A stretch of DNA of 64,000 nt from Methylobacterium hispanicum (GTDB lineage Bacteria; Pseudomonadota; Alphaproteobacteria; Rhizobiales; Beijerinckiaceae): assembly GCF_022179285.1 (NCBI RefSeq), contig NZ_BPQO01000028.1, positions 1 through 64,000 on the forward strand. The letters are read 5' to 3'. The notes under the pieces are model-generated. The model ran no database searches. It was not told where the DNA came from and saw nothing but the letters and a program-made list of their open reading frames with translations. Made by a program: the position numbers and the translations under genes. The stretch's first letter is position 1, and each line of letters opens with the position of its first letter. Of the stretch, positions 34,091-43,269 are shown one piece after another.

Positions 34091-36358
34091 TCAGGCTTCG
34101 GGCACGCCGTCGAGCATCTCGGCGGCCAAGCCCGGCATCCGCGCCAGGACGCCCTCGTTTCGCCGGGCCCAGAAGCGCCGCAGCAGCGTCTCCGGAACAT
34201 GCTCGTCGTACTTCGCGGTCTGGATGGTCCCGACGAACTCCGCGACGGCCGCGAAATCGCCCGGCACCATGCTCGCAACCCTGCGCAGGACCGCTCGGGC
34301 GTCGTCCGGGCTCACCCCGGGGAGCGTGACGCCAAGGTCGTGCGGCTCCGCCGGCAACCCGAGCATCGACAGGATGACCGCCAGGACGTCGCACGTCGCG
34401 CTGCCGCGCCACGCGAAGAGGTGAAGGTCGCGCCCGGTGTGCACCATCCGGGAGCGTCCCAGACCGAGGCGGCGGTAGGCCGACCGCCCCTCCGCGAGGA
34501 AGGTGCGGGCCCGCGCGTCGAGGTAGGCCGGCACGTCGTCGGCCTCGAAGACGCCGCGCATCTCCGCGAGGAGGCGGTCGTGCGTGGGCTCGGCGAACAG
34601 CCGCTCGAACTTCGGGATCACCCCGCCCCGGTGCGCGGAGACCTGCAGGACGTGGGCCCGCTCGTCCACCTCCTCGACCAGCCAGCGGCGCCCGGCGAAG
34701 ACGACCAGGGTGCCCTGGGCGACCGCGTTGGTGAGCGGGATCGTGCCGAGCGCCCGGGTCCCGGCGACCAGGCGCCACTCCGCCCCGCTGTCGAACAGGG
34801 CGTAGAACTCGCGCGCGTGGACGAGGCGCTCGCCGCGCTCGCCCAGGAGCAGCGTGCCGTCCGGCGCCTGCTCGATGAGGCCCACCCCCGTCCGGGCCGC
34901 GCCGCGCAGCAGCTCCGCGAAGTCGCCCGGCGTCACCGAGGCGAACACCCCGGGACCGCAGAGAAGCCGATGGAGCGCGTCGGCCCGGGCGCCGCCGCGC
35001 TGCGCGATCACGGACAGGACCTGGTGCAGCAGGGCGGTCGCGAGCGCGGCGTCGCTGGCCAGCGGCGGCTCCACGAAGCGGGCGGCGAGCAGGCGGATGG
35101 CCGCGACCGCGCGCACCGCGTCCTGGCGAAGCTCGTCGAGGACCGAGGAGCGCGTGTCGAGCTCCTGCTCGCGGACGTAGATCCGGAGGATGGCGGGCAC
35201 GCCCGGCCGCCGCCCCGTCCGGCCCAGGCGCTGCCGCAGCGACGCCAGCGAGCGGGGCGCGCCGACCTGGGCGACGGACCGCACCGAGCCGATGTCGATG
35301 CCCAGTTCCAGGGTGGAGGTGCAGACCGCGGTGGTCGGCAGGGACGCGTCCTTGAGGCGGCTTTCGAGCTCCTCGCGCAACTCCTTGGAGAGGTTGCCGT
35401 GGTGCGGGAAGAACTCGTTGGGGACCTCGCCCCGTTCGGCCCGGCGCCGCAGCCTGTCGGAGAGGGCCTCCACCAGCCGCCTGGAGCCGCCGAAGACCAG
35501 GTTGTTGCTGCCCCTCAGCGAGGCGAACAGGTGGTCCGTGATCGCGTCGAGTGCCGGCACCGGCCCTGCGCCGGCCGCGCCCTCCGCCTCGGCCCCGTCG
35601 GTGCCGTCGGCGTCGAGCGGCTCCAGGTAGCCGAGGATCCGAAGCTGGAGGTCCAGGCCGGCCCCGCCGTCCTGGAGCAGGCGGACGCGCTCCGGCGCGG
35701 TCGGGCGAAGCCAGGCCGCCGCAGCCTCGGCGTCGCCGATGGTGGCCGACAGGCCGACCCGTCGCGTCCTGCCCGGCGCGCCGAGGGCCTCGACACGTCT
35801 CAGCAGCGACGCCAGGTGGAGCCCCCGTGGGCCCGACAGGAGGGCATGCACTTCGTCGACGACCACGAAATCCAACGCCGCCAGCAATCGACTGGCATCG
35901 GCGGGACGCCGGATCAGCAGGGCCTCGACGGATTCCGGGGTGATCAGGGCGATGCCGGCCGGCTTGGCCAGCATCCGCGCCTTGGCCGATTGCGGCGCAT
36001 CCCCGTGCCAGCGGACAAGCGGGATCTCCATCCGCTCGCAGAGCTGGTCGAGCCGCTGGAACTGGTCGTTGATGAGCGCCTTCAGGGGGCTCACGTAGAG
36101 CACCGCCAGGCCGGGTTCGGCCCGGCCGGCGATCCGGGTCAGGATGGGCAGGAAGGCCGCCTCGGTCTTGCCGGCCGCCGTCGCCGCGGCGACCAACACG
36201 TCGTCACCGCCGTCGAGGACGGCGTCGATCGCGCGCGCCTGGATGTCCCGCAGCCCCGTCCAACCCTGCTCCCGGATCCAGGAGCGGACCTCCGGGGCGA
36301 GGCGGTCGAAGGCCCCGTCGCGGAGGCGCCGCTCAGAGGCGGAAGCTGACGAGCTCAT
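34091..36358 (-). CDS. DEAD-family SF2 helicase (Lhr-like; SngC-like)
   Basis: A 755-residue SF2 helicase. Motif I is AAATAAGKTEAAF, Ia SPLKALINDQ, II VVDEVHALLSG, III GLSATIGD, IV-VI include CTSTLELGIDIG and RQRLGRTGRR. A long C-terminal region (430-755) resembles the winged-helix part of Lhr proteins. In Shango systems a helicase of this kind is the third gene after a TerB protein and an ATPase, exactly as here. Its ATG lies 26 bases inside the end of the ATPase gene. It likely acts on invading DNA or its replication forks; the mechanism is unknown to me. Confidence 0.85.
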   Translation of the reverse strand: MSSSASASERRLRDGAFDRLAPEVRSWIREQGWTGLRDIQARAIDAVLDGGDDVLVAAATAAGKTEAAFLPILTRIAGRAEPGLAVLYVSPLKALINDQFQRLDQLCERMEIPLVRWHGDAPQSAKARMLAKPAGIALITPESVEALLIRRPADASRLLAALDFVVVDEVHALLSGPRGLHLASLLRRVEALGAPGRTRRVGLSATIGDAEAAAAWLRPTAPERVRLLQDGGAGLDLQLRILGYLEPLDADGTDGAEAEGAAGAGPVPALDAITDHLFASLRGSNNLVFGGSRRLVEALSDRLRRRAERGEVPNEFFPHHGNLSKELREELESRLKDASLPTTAVCTSTLELGIDIGSVRSVAQVGAPRSLASLRQRLGRTGRRPGVPAILRIYVREQELDTRSSVLDELRQDAVRAVAAIRLLAARFVEPPLASDAALATALLHQVLSVIAQRGGARADALHRLLCGPGVFASVTPGDFAELLRGAARTGVGLIEQAPDGTLLLGERGERLVHAREFYALFDSGAEWRLVAGTRALGTIPLTNAVAQGTLVVFAGRRWLVEEVDERAHVLQVSAHRGGVIPKFERLFAEPTHDRLLAEMRGVFEADDVPAYLDARARTFLAEGRSAYRRLGLGRSRMVHTGRDLHLFAWRGSATCDVLAVILSMLGLPAEPHDLGVTLPGVSPDDARAVLRRVASMVPGDFAAVAEFVGTIQTAKYDEHVPETLLRRFWARRNEGVLARMPGLAAEMLDGVPEA

Positions 36359-37658
36359 CGCCGGGCGCCGGGCTGGAGGGGACGTCGGCGTCCGCCCCGG
36401 CGTCATCTGCCTGGTCGTCGCTGCGGACCTCGACGTGCCCGAGCAGCTCCTTCCAGCCCGTGCCGGGGTTCTGCTCGATGACGGCAAGCAATTGAACGAA
36501 GGCGCGGATCGTGTTGCGCGGCGTCCGGAAGTAGGCCTCGCCGATCCGGTCGTTGCAGTGACCCATGAAGGCGCCGAGCGCCTCGTCCGGCACGAGGTGC
36601 CTGGCGGGGTCGCCGCCGGCGAACACCGCCCGGATGTTCGACAGCAGGATCAGCATGTCCTCCGGGGTCAGGTTCTGCAGCCGGATCACCGGGCCCGACA
36701 GGTCGACCAGGCCGCCCTTCGCGAAGGCATTCTCCGCCAGCCGGCTCTGGAGCGCCTGGTAGCTGTACAGCCCGCGGCGGGTGTCGAGCAGGAATTCCGG
36801 CGTGCCGCCCAGGGCCAGGCCGAGCCCGCGCACGTTCCCCTGCAGCACATCGTTGAGGATGCGCAGGACCTGCTCGAAGTTCTGGTTGCGCGCCTGCGCG
36901 CTCTGGAGCTTGTACAGGTTGACCAGCTCGTCGAAGACGACGAACAGGCCGCCGTAGCCCGCGAGCCGGACGAAGGCGGCGAGCAGCTTGAGCGCGTCGT
37001 AGACGTTGTCGTCGTCGACGATGGTCCGCACGCCCAGCGCCTGCCGGGCCTCGGTCCGCGTCGAGAACTCGCCGCGGAGCCAGCGCAGGGCCGCCGCCTT
37101 CAGCGCCTCGTTCCCGTCCTCGCTCCCGCGCCAGTACGCCTTCAGGACGACCGCGTAGTCGTAGCCCCCGACCTCGTCCTGGAGCGGCGCGAGCCTGCGG
37201 TCGATGACCCGCTCGACGGGCAGGCCGGCCTGTTGCGCCTCCTTGACCGCGTCCGTGACGAAGCGCTCGACGACGCTGCCCAGGGCGCCCCCGTCCGGCT
37301 TGGTGCGGGTCGCCATGTTGCGCAGGGCCTCGGCGTAGAGGGCCCGCGCCTGCCCCGCGCTGGCGTGCAAGCGGCGGTCCGGCGCGAGGTCCGCGTGCAC
37401 GGTGACGAGCTTGCGTTCGAGGGCGACGAGCCGGACCAGGTTGAGGAAGAAGGTCTTCCCGGCCCCGTACTCGCCGATCACGAACCGGATCGAGGACCCC
37501 TCGTCGGCGACGCGGTCGATGTCGCGCACCAGGGCGGCGATCTCGGCGGCGCGCCCGACCTGGACGTGGCGCAGGCCCGTGCGCGGCACGACGCCGGCCG
37601 AGAGGGCCTGCAGGATCGCGTCACGGTCCCGCGGGCGGATGGTCGGGGCTGGCTGCAT
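36333..37658 (-). CDS. P-loop ATPase, DUF2791/BrxD-like (SngB-like)
   Basis: A 441-residue ATP-binding protein of the DUF2791 group. Walker A is GEYGAGKT (62-69), Walker B is GLFVVFDELVNLY, and RTPRNTIRAFVQLL is the conserved C-terminal arginine-rich helix of this family. Members occur as BrxD in BREX and next to TerB proteins in Ter-linked and Shango loci. The gene starts 4 bases after the TerB-protein stop and overlaps the helicase gene by 26 bases, so the three products are likely made in step. It probably supplies switching energy or loads the helicase. Confidence 0.85.
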   Translation of the reverse strand: MQPAPTIRPRDRDAILQALSAGVVPRTGLRHVQVGRAAEIAALVRDIDRVADEGSSIRFVIGEYGAGKTFFLNLVRLVALERKLVTVHADLAPDRRLHASAGQARALYAEALRNMATRTKPDGGALGSVVERFVTDAVKEAQQAGLPVERVIDRRLAPLQDEVGGYDYAVVLKAYWRGSEDGNEALKAAALRWLRGEFSTRTEARQALGVRTIVDDDNVYDALKLLAAFVRLAGYGGLFVVFDELVNLYKLQSAQARNQNFEQVLRILNDVLQGNVRGLGLALGGTPEFLLDTRRGLYSYQALQSRLAENAFAKGGLVDLSGPVIRLQNLTPEDMLILLSNIRAVFAGGDPARHLVPDEALGAFMGHCNDRIGEAYFRTPRNTIRAFVQLLAVIEQNPGTGWKELLGHVEVRSDDQADDAGADADVPSSPAPGDELVSFRL

Positions 37659-37662
37659 GGGG

Positions 37663-40239
37663 CTAGGCGGTGGTGCTGGGGAGCAGGTGGAGGCGAAGGT
37701 GGGCCGCGATGGTGACCGGGTCGTCGTGCTCGATCAAGGCCTCGTCGAAGCGCTCGAAGCCCCATTCGTTGATGGTCTCAAGCGCCCCGTCGGGAAACAG
37801 GCCGTTCGCGCGGGCCGCCCGGTCGAACGCCTCGCGCGGCATCGGGTCCGGGGATGCGGCGACCGCGGCGAGCAGGCCGGCATGGGCCGGATCGAGCCCG
37901 GCCGGGCCCGTGTCCGCCGGTGCCGGCGCGGGCGCTTCCGGGGCGACGCCACCCGGCGGCGAAACCGTGCCCGCACCTGACCCGGGCGCCGAGTCCTCGA
38001 CGAAGATGTCCGAGAGCAGGCTTGCGACCGCCTGCGTCTCGCGGCGAACGCGCTCCAGCCGCGATGCGTCGATGACGACGCGCCCGGAAGCGCGGTCGCC
38101 GACGTCCCCGCGCGGTTGGCTCCCGTCGGCGCCCCGCGGCTCCGCCGACGCGGCCGACCCGAGCGGCCCGCGATGCAGGGCGGCGTAGATCCCGTCGGCC
38201 GGCAGCGCGAGGAACGCGTGCAACCGTTCGAGGAACCGCACCTCCGCGGGTTTGGCTTGACCGCCGGCCATGACGGCCGCGAGCGCCGCCCGCGCGCAGG
38301 CCTGGCGCTCGGACAGGGGGCGGCCCGCCAACCGCCTCAGGATCCCCTGCGGCTTCGGCGGGTTGCGGTGGATCGACAGGGCGTAGGCGGTCAGGCGGGA
38401 TTTCTCGGCAAGGCTGAGGGTATCGGTGCCCCGGATCGCGGCGAGCATCCCGTCGGCGGCGCCCTGGGACACCGCGCCGTCCGACGCCGCGGCGAGGCAT
38501 GCGGCCTCGATGACGCCGCGCAGCGCCAGGTACTCGGGGCGTGTCGCGTCGACCGGTGCCCCGGCGGCCCCCTTGAACAGGACGACCGCCGCATCGGCGT
38601 CCGAGGCCGAGGCGCCGGCGCGAGGTTCCGGCCCGTAGCGGCGGTCCGGTTCGATGCCGATGCCGACCCGGTCGAGCGCTTGGCAGAGCTGCGTCACGCC
38701 GGCCTGCGGCACGCGGCCTTCCTCCGGCAGCGGGATCTCCATCACCTCAAGCAGCCGGCGCAGGGACGTGGCCGGCATGGCCGCTCCGGCGGCGAACAGG
38801 GCCTCGCAGCGCTCGCCGACGGCCGTCCACGCGTCGCCTGCGCAGGCCAGGTCCGGCGGCAGGAGCAGGGCCGCCTGCACGCTCCCGCGGGCGTCCGGGC
38901 GCCTGCCGACGAAGCGGCTGAACGCATCGAGCTCGTCGGTGCAGGCCTCGACGAGCTCGCGGAGCTTCCTCACGGGGGCGGAGACGGCAGCGATATCGGG
39001 CAGGGACCCCGGCGCCTTGAGGTCCACCTGGAACGTCGAACTGGCGGCTCGATAGGACGCCTTGATCCGCGCCTTCGGCGCGCCGACCTTGAGTCCCTTC
39101 GGGTATTTGGCCGGGAACCGGAGGCGCCAGAGCGCCGCGAACTCGTCCGGGCATCGCGTCACCGGCGTGCGGAAGCCGCGGTCGGGCAGGCCCGCCAGCC
39201 AGAGGAGGGCGTCGTCCGCGTCGAGGGGCTGGCCGTCGGCCAGCTTCCGGCCGAGATGGACCCTGACGGCGAGCGGCAGTTCGTAGCTGTAGAAATTCGG
39301 GTCGAGGTTCAGCTCGGGACGCCGCTCCTCCGCCGCGGGCACCAACAGCCGGGCGGCCTCGACGAAGCTCCGCGCATAGGCCTGGAACGAGCTGTTCGCC
39401 CCGTAGATCGCGCGCAGGCGCTCGACCTCCGCGACCAGCACGGGCGCGTCGGCCGCGACCCCTTCCTTGAACAGCCGGTATTCCAGACCGTAGAAGTACA
39501 GGAAGACGAGCGCGATGCTGGCCGCGGGGTCGGAGCGCCCCCCGGCCAGCCAGTCCAGGTAGGCGCGGCGGCCCGCCGGGTTCAGCCCGTCGTACCGGCA
39601 CCAGTAGGTCAGGCCGGTCGCCGAGCCCCGCCCCGCCTTCGCCACGGGAAGCGCGGGATCGATCAGGCAGTTCTCCCTGCGCCACGGATCCGACCCGAGC
39701 TTCTCGCCGACGTAGATCAGCCCTCCCGTCACCGTCAGGCCCTGGATCTCGACCGGTTCGCCGGGAGGGACCCAGCGCGCCGACCGGCCCCGCTTGCCGC
39801 GCCCCTCCGGCGAGGGTTGCGGCACGGGCGCGGGATCGTCGGGTAGGGGCGTGACCGTGAAGGCAGGCTCGACGTGCGCCTCGGAGGCAACCGCCTCGGG
39901 GGGCCGTCGACCGAACGTGTCTCGCGGTCCCTCGGGCGGGGCGGGCAGGGGGGTCGCGGGGATGGCGAGGTCAGGCGGGTCAGGCGGAGCATGGATCGTG
40001 GACGGCGCGGGGTCGACCGGCGCGCTCGCGGCTTCCGTGGTCGCGCCCGCGCCCGTCGCGCGGTCGCCCGAACGGCGTCCGAGGCTCATCCAGCCGACCA
40101 GGAGGACCGTCGCGCCCGTGACGAGGGCCGGCCAGCCCACCTGGACGAACTGCATCGCGGCGGCCGCCAGCGCCACGGCCGATCCGAGCAACAGAAGGCC
40201 TTCCCGGGCTCGGCCGGCCCCCGGTTCGCGCCCTGCCAT
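37663..40239 (-). CDS. TerB-N/TerB-C domain membrane protein (SngA-like)
   Basis: An 858-residue protein. Two hydrophobic segments at about 15-33 and 37-53 anchor it to the membrane, followed by a Pro/Ala-rich linker to about 150, a TerB-N domain (about 155-300; LTYWCRYDGLNPAGRRAYLDWL is characteristic), a central TerB helical domain (around 580; EAACLAAASDGAVS) and a TerB-C region at the end. TerB proteins are thought to sense or relay stress at the membrane, with Asp/Glu residues binding calcium. The ATG at 40239 is chosen because the frame upstream lacks structure and GTGAGG precedes it. It is the first gene of the Shango-like trio, 10 bases after the nucleotidyltransferase stop. Confidence 0.83.
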   Translation of the reverse strand: MAGREPGAGRAREGLLLLGSAVALAAAAMQFVQVGWPALVTGATVLLVGWMSLGRRSGDRATGAGATTEAASAPVDPAPSTIHAPPDPPDLAIPATPLPAPPEGPRDTFGRRPPEAVASEAHVEPAFTVTPLPDDPAPVPQPSPEGRGKRGRSARWVPPGEPVEIQGLTVTGGLIYVGEKLGSDPWRRENCLIDPALPVAKAGRGSATGLTYWCRYDGLNPAGRRAYLDWLAGGRSDPAASIALVFLYFYGLEYRLFKEGVAADAPVLVAEVERLRAIYGANSSFQAYARSFVEAARLLVPAAEERRPELNLDPNFYSYELPLAVRVHLGRKLADGQPLDADDALLWLAGLPDRGFRTPVTRCPDEFAALWRLRFPAKYPKGLKVGAPKARIKASYRAASSTFQVDLKAPGSLPDIAAVSAPVRKLRELVEACTDELDAFSRFVGRRPDARGSVQAALLLPPDLACAGDAWTAVGERCEALFAAGAAMPATSLRRLLEVMEIPLPEEGRVPQAGVTQLCQALDRVGIGIEPDRRYGPEPRAGASASDADAAVVLFKGAAGAPVDATRPEYLALRGVIEAACLAAASDGAVSQGAADGMLAAIRGTDTLSLAEKSRLTAYALSIHRNPPKPQGILRRLAGRPLSERQACARAALAAVMAGGQAKPAEVRFLERLHAFLALPADGIYAALHRGPLGSAASAEPRGADGSQPRGDVGDRASGRVVIDASRLERVRRETQAVASLLSDIFVEDSAPGSGAGTVSPPGGVAPEAPAPAPADTGPAGLDPAHAGLLAAVAASPDPMPREAFDRAARANGLFPDGALETINEWGFERFDEALIEHDDPVTIAAHLRLHLLPSTTA

Positions 40240-40249
40240 GGACCGCGCC

Positions 40250-41050
40250 TCACCGCTCGCCACGGCCACCCCTGCGCCCAGCAGGGTCGGCGCGCCAATC
40301 CCGTGCCCGAGCCCGGCCCTCGGCAGGGCTGCACCGGCGCTGCGCCACGGGTCCGACAGGCCGGGACGGCGCGCCGGCAAGGTTCGCCGCCGCGGCGAGC
40401 CGCGACACGGTATCCGCGTCGAGATGGTGGCCGGGCGCCGTCGCCATCCGGCGCAGGTAGTCGGCCAGCCTCGGGCCGACGGCCTGCCCGGGTTCGAGGA
40501 GGATGCGCAGCGCCCGGAGCGCCGTGCCGCGCGGGTTCGGGTCTTCCTCCAGGTTGATGTCGACCGTGCCGTGACCCAGCCAGGCCGCGAACCGCGGGCC
40601 GTGGTGAACCCGGTGGCAGCCGCACAGGTACAGCACGGCGTCCCGGTCGAAGAAGGTCGTGTGGACGAGGTCGGCCAGGCGCGTCGCGCGGACGTGGCCG
40701 GTGCGCACCGCCCAGGTGGAGGGGAGGGCCCAGACGTCGTAGGAGTGCCGGCGGCCGGCGATCCGGTACCCGCCGAAACGGTTGCGCACGGCGCGGCCGT
40801 CGCGCAGCAGCTCCGCCAGGCGCCCCGGCGCGGTGTCCACGACGAGGTCCACGTCCGACCCGAACGCGTCGGCCCCGCCCCAGGCGATGTCGCGGGGCAT
40901 GCCCCCGAAGATGGCGACCTCGCCGGCCTGGCCCAGGTGGCCGATCAGGTCCGCGATCTCGTCGCCGCCACGGGCCTCGTCCGCGAGGAAGGCCCGCATC
41001 CGCCGGCCCAGCTCGGCCCCGTCCCGGGCGCGCCTGCCCGGGTCAGCCAT
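40250..41050 (-). CDS. CCA-adding/poly(A)-polymerase-like nucleotidyltransferase
   Basis: A 266-residue pol-beta superfamily nucleotidyltransferase. The catalytic loop reads FGGMPRD and then SDVDLVVD, which with SYDVWAL gives the three metal-binding Asp residues; GG-x-x-RD is the mark of class II CCA-adding/PAP enzymes rather than CD-NTases. Only the head domain and a short helical part are present, much shorter than a tRNA nucleotidyltransferase, and the last 40 residues are low-complexity. It overlaps the dGTPase gene by 8 bases and precedes the TerB protein by 10 bases, so a role in the same operon is likely. Its substrate is unknown; RNA or protein modification are both possible. Confidence 0.78.
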   Translation of the reverse strand: MADPGRRARDGAELGRRMRAFLADEARGGDEIADLIGHLGQAGEVAIFGGMPRDIAWGGADAFGSDVDLVVDTAPGRLAELLRDGRAVRNRFGGYRIAGRRHSYDVWALPSTWAVRTGHVRATRLADLVHTTFFDRDAVLYLCGCHRVHHGPRFAAWLGHGTVDINLEEDPNPRGTALRALRILLEPGQAVGPRLADYLRRMATAPGHHLDADTVSRLAAAANLAGAPSRPVGPVAQRRCSPAEGRARARDWRADPAGRRGGRGER

Positions 41051-42488
41051 GGTGCCGCCCCAGGTCGTCGCGCAGCGATACCGCGAAGGTATCGGTCATG
41101 CCCGAGATCATGTCGGTGATGAGTTGCAACTCCCGGTAGCGCATCGGCATCCGGTTGCCCGGAGCCTCGGCGACCCGCCGGTAGTTCTCCGAGATCCGGG
41201 AGTAGACGTAGGCCGGCAGGGCCTCGCGATCCGACCTCAGGTCGTCCGGGTCCTTGCGCTCGACCACGGCCGTCCAGAACATGTCCATGAGCTCGTGGAG
41301 CGTGCGGTGGCCGGCGAGCTCGACCTCAAGGACGCTGCGGTGGCGGTAGACGTGGAACTTCGCGAAGCGCTTGAGCGAGGTCCACAGCACGACGGCGTCC
41401 GAGGCCGCCATCAACTCCCTGTCGAACGCGCCGGCCATGATGGCGTCCCGGTTGGCGACGAAGGCCCCGACGGCCGCCCGGACCATCGTCCCGATGGCGT
41501 CGACGCGGAACATCTGCATCGAGATGTCGTCGAGTTCCCCGGGCGAGAGTCCCTCGTCGCGGAAGTCGGCATGGTAGCGCTCCGCCCGCTCGCAGACCCC
41601 GAGGGTGACCTCGTCGTCGCAGGCATCGTGGCGCAGCCACGCCGTCAGCACGTTGAAGTTGATCAGGTTCTTCTTGGCGGCGTCCTCGACGTCCACGACC
41701 GAGTAGGCGATGTCGTCGCAAGCCTCCATCACGAAGGTCAGCGGATGCCGCACGCCCTGGCGCAGCCCGGTCTCCGCCCAGACCTCCGCGGCGATGCCGG
41801 CCTCGGACTGGAAGAAGTTGAACTTCTTCCGGGCATGGGACGACTTGTCGACCGCGTCCGAGGGCACGGGGTACTTCATCAGGGCCGCCAGGAAGGCGTA
41901 GGTCATGTTGAGCCCGAAATCGTCGTTCAGGATCTGCAGCCGGGTCAGCAAGCGGAACGCCTGCGCGTTGCCCTCGAACGCCAGGAAGTCCCGGCGCATC
42001 GGCTCGGTCAGGCCCGGCGCGTCGAAGATCGCGAAGGAGCCCGGCTCCTCCGAACGGGGTGTCGCGTGACGCTTCATCCAGGTCTGGATCGCGGTCTCGC
42101 CCTGGTGCCCGAAAGGCGGGTTGCCGAGGTCGTGGGCGAGCCCGATGGCCTCCAGCAGGGCCGGCACGTTGCGCAGGGGCTCGACCGACGCCGGGAAGCC
42201 GAGCGCCTCGCCGTGGACGAAGGCCAGGGTGGTCCCCATGCTCCGCGCCATGTTCGCCACCTCGTGGCTGTGGGTCAGCCGCGTGCGGACGCTGTCGTTG
42301 CGCTCCAGCGGGAAGACCTGCGTCTTGTCCTGGAGGCGCCGCACCGGGGTGGAGAACAGGATGCGGTCGTGATCGCGTTCGTGCTGGGTCCGATCCTCGC
42401 CCAGCCTCGGTTCGTGCGCCTTCCCGCCGGGCCTCGGCTTGCGACGCCGGGAATTCAGAAGGGCCGTCCAGTCGAGTTGCTCGCCCAT
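41043..42488 (-). CDS. dGTPase-like dNTP triphosphohydrolase
   Basis: A 481-residue HD-domain enzyme that removes triphosphate from dGTP or other dNTPs. The metal site is H73 in RLTHSHEVA, H119-D120 in AIGLAHDLGNPPFGHQGE, and a later Asp in MEACDDIAYSVVD. Some members deplete dNTPs to starve phage replication, and others are housekeeping. ATG at 42488 fits the family start. It heads a compact minus-strand operon with a nucleotidyltransferase and the Shango-like genes, which favours the defence role. Length is typical of dGTPase type 1 proteins. Confidence 0.88.
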   Translation of the reverse strand: MGEQLDWTALLNSRRRKPRPGGKAHEPRLGEDRTQHERDHDRILFSTPVRRLQDKTQVFPLERNDSVRTRLTHSHEVANMARSMGTTLAFVHGEALGFPASVEPLRNVPALLEAIGLAHDLGNPPFGHQGETAIQTWMKRHATPRSEEPGSFAIFDAPGLTEPMRRDFLAFEGNAQAFRLLTRLQILNDDFGLNMTYAFLAALMKYPVPSDAVDKSSHARKKFNFFQSEAGIAAEVWAETGLRQGVRHPLTFVMEACDDIAYSVVDVEDAAKKNLINFNVLTAWLRHDACDDEVTLGVCERAERYHADFRDEGLSPGELDDISMQMFRVDAIGTMVRAAVGAFVANRDAIMAGAFDRELMAASDAVVLWTSLKRFAKFHVYRHRSVLEVELAGHRTLHELMDMFWTAVVERKDPDDLRSDREALPAYVYSRISENYRRVAEAPGNRMPMRYRELQLITDMISGMTDTFAVSLRDDLGRHHG

Positions 42489-42932
42489 CCTCGGTCCTGT
42501 CCCCGCGGCGACGCCGGCTCCGCCGCCTCCCACAACCGCATGACGCATGGTCTACGTTCCGGCTCTCCCGCCCGTCACGTCCGATTCCGGCCGTTGTCCA
42601 CGGATTCGTTTCCGCATGGTGCCGGCCCGCGTCGCAAGAGGGTAGGGCACCCGGACCGGAAAGGGAACATTGCGGGAACGATGGCGGCGGCGCTGAGGGG
42701 CGGCCGGGCAGGCATGCGGCCTCGCACGGATGCCGTCGGCAGCGGTCCCGTACGCCTGACGCGGGCGCCGGCGGCCTCCTCTATGCCCGCCGGATCGCGG
42801 GAAGGGCGACGCGTCAGCTTGGCTGAACGGCCCGGCCCCCGTGTCGGTACGGATCAAGCCGGTCGAGAAGTGGCAGGCCTTCCGCCCGGTGGTTGGCGTC
42901 GCGGATCGGTGCGCCGTAGGGTCGACGGTGTC
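42489..42932. other. 444-base intergenic region upstream of the dGTPase operon
   Basis: No convincing gene lies here. It must hold the promoter of the minus-strand operon and that of the small plus-strand gene at 42933, but I find no strong -35/-10 pair or palindrome. Confidence 0.35.
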
Positions 42933-43124
42933 ATGAAGAACGCTTCGACCGCTGCCTATCCCGACCGGTCCGACATCCTTGCTCGGAAAGCGGAAGGGCG
43001 CCGCGAGCTCGCCGCCCTGACCTTCGGCGAGAAGATCGCTCGGATGGAGGCCCTGCGCGACCGCCTCGCGCCGATCCGCGCCGCGCGCGAAGCTCGCTTG
43101 AGGCGCGCCTCCCTACGTTCCTGA
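42933..43124 (+). CDS. 63-residue hypothetical protein
   Basis: A short charged protein, mostly helical (DRSDILARKAEGRRELAALTFGEKIARMEALRDRLAPIRAAR). The pattern of an A--FEEKL--L--LR helix is one I associate with small proteins coded beside nucleotidyltransferase or toxin genes, where they act as partners or antitoxins; here no such partner follows on the same strand. The ATG at 42933 is the only reasonable start. Real gene likely, function unknown. Confidence 0.6.
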   Translation: MKNASTAAYPDRSDILARKAEGRRELAALTFGEKIARMEALRDRLAPIRAAREARLRRASLRS

Positions 43125-43269
43125 CCCGCCGTCGTTCCGTCCCCGGGTTGGGGACGGCGAGGTCCGGATCCCGCGCCGGCGGCCACGAAGCTGACCCGCT
43201 CCGCGCGAACGACGCCCTGCCTCGGCGGCTGCCTCTGCCGCCGCGCGGGCGCCTGCGCGCTCGCCCGGC

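Noticed and set aside
31240..34329. A 1029-codon plus-strand open frame across the AddB-like gene
   Set aside because: Same reason: low-complexity composition, no ribosome site, and a real gene on the other strand.
40250..41050. CBASS-type CD-NTase
   Set aside because: The loop reads GG-x-x-RD with SDVDLVVD, typical of CCA/PAP enzymes, and there is no effector or E1/E2 accessory gene beside it.
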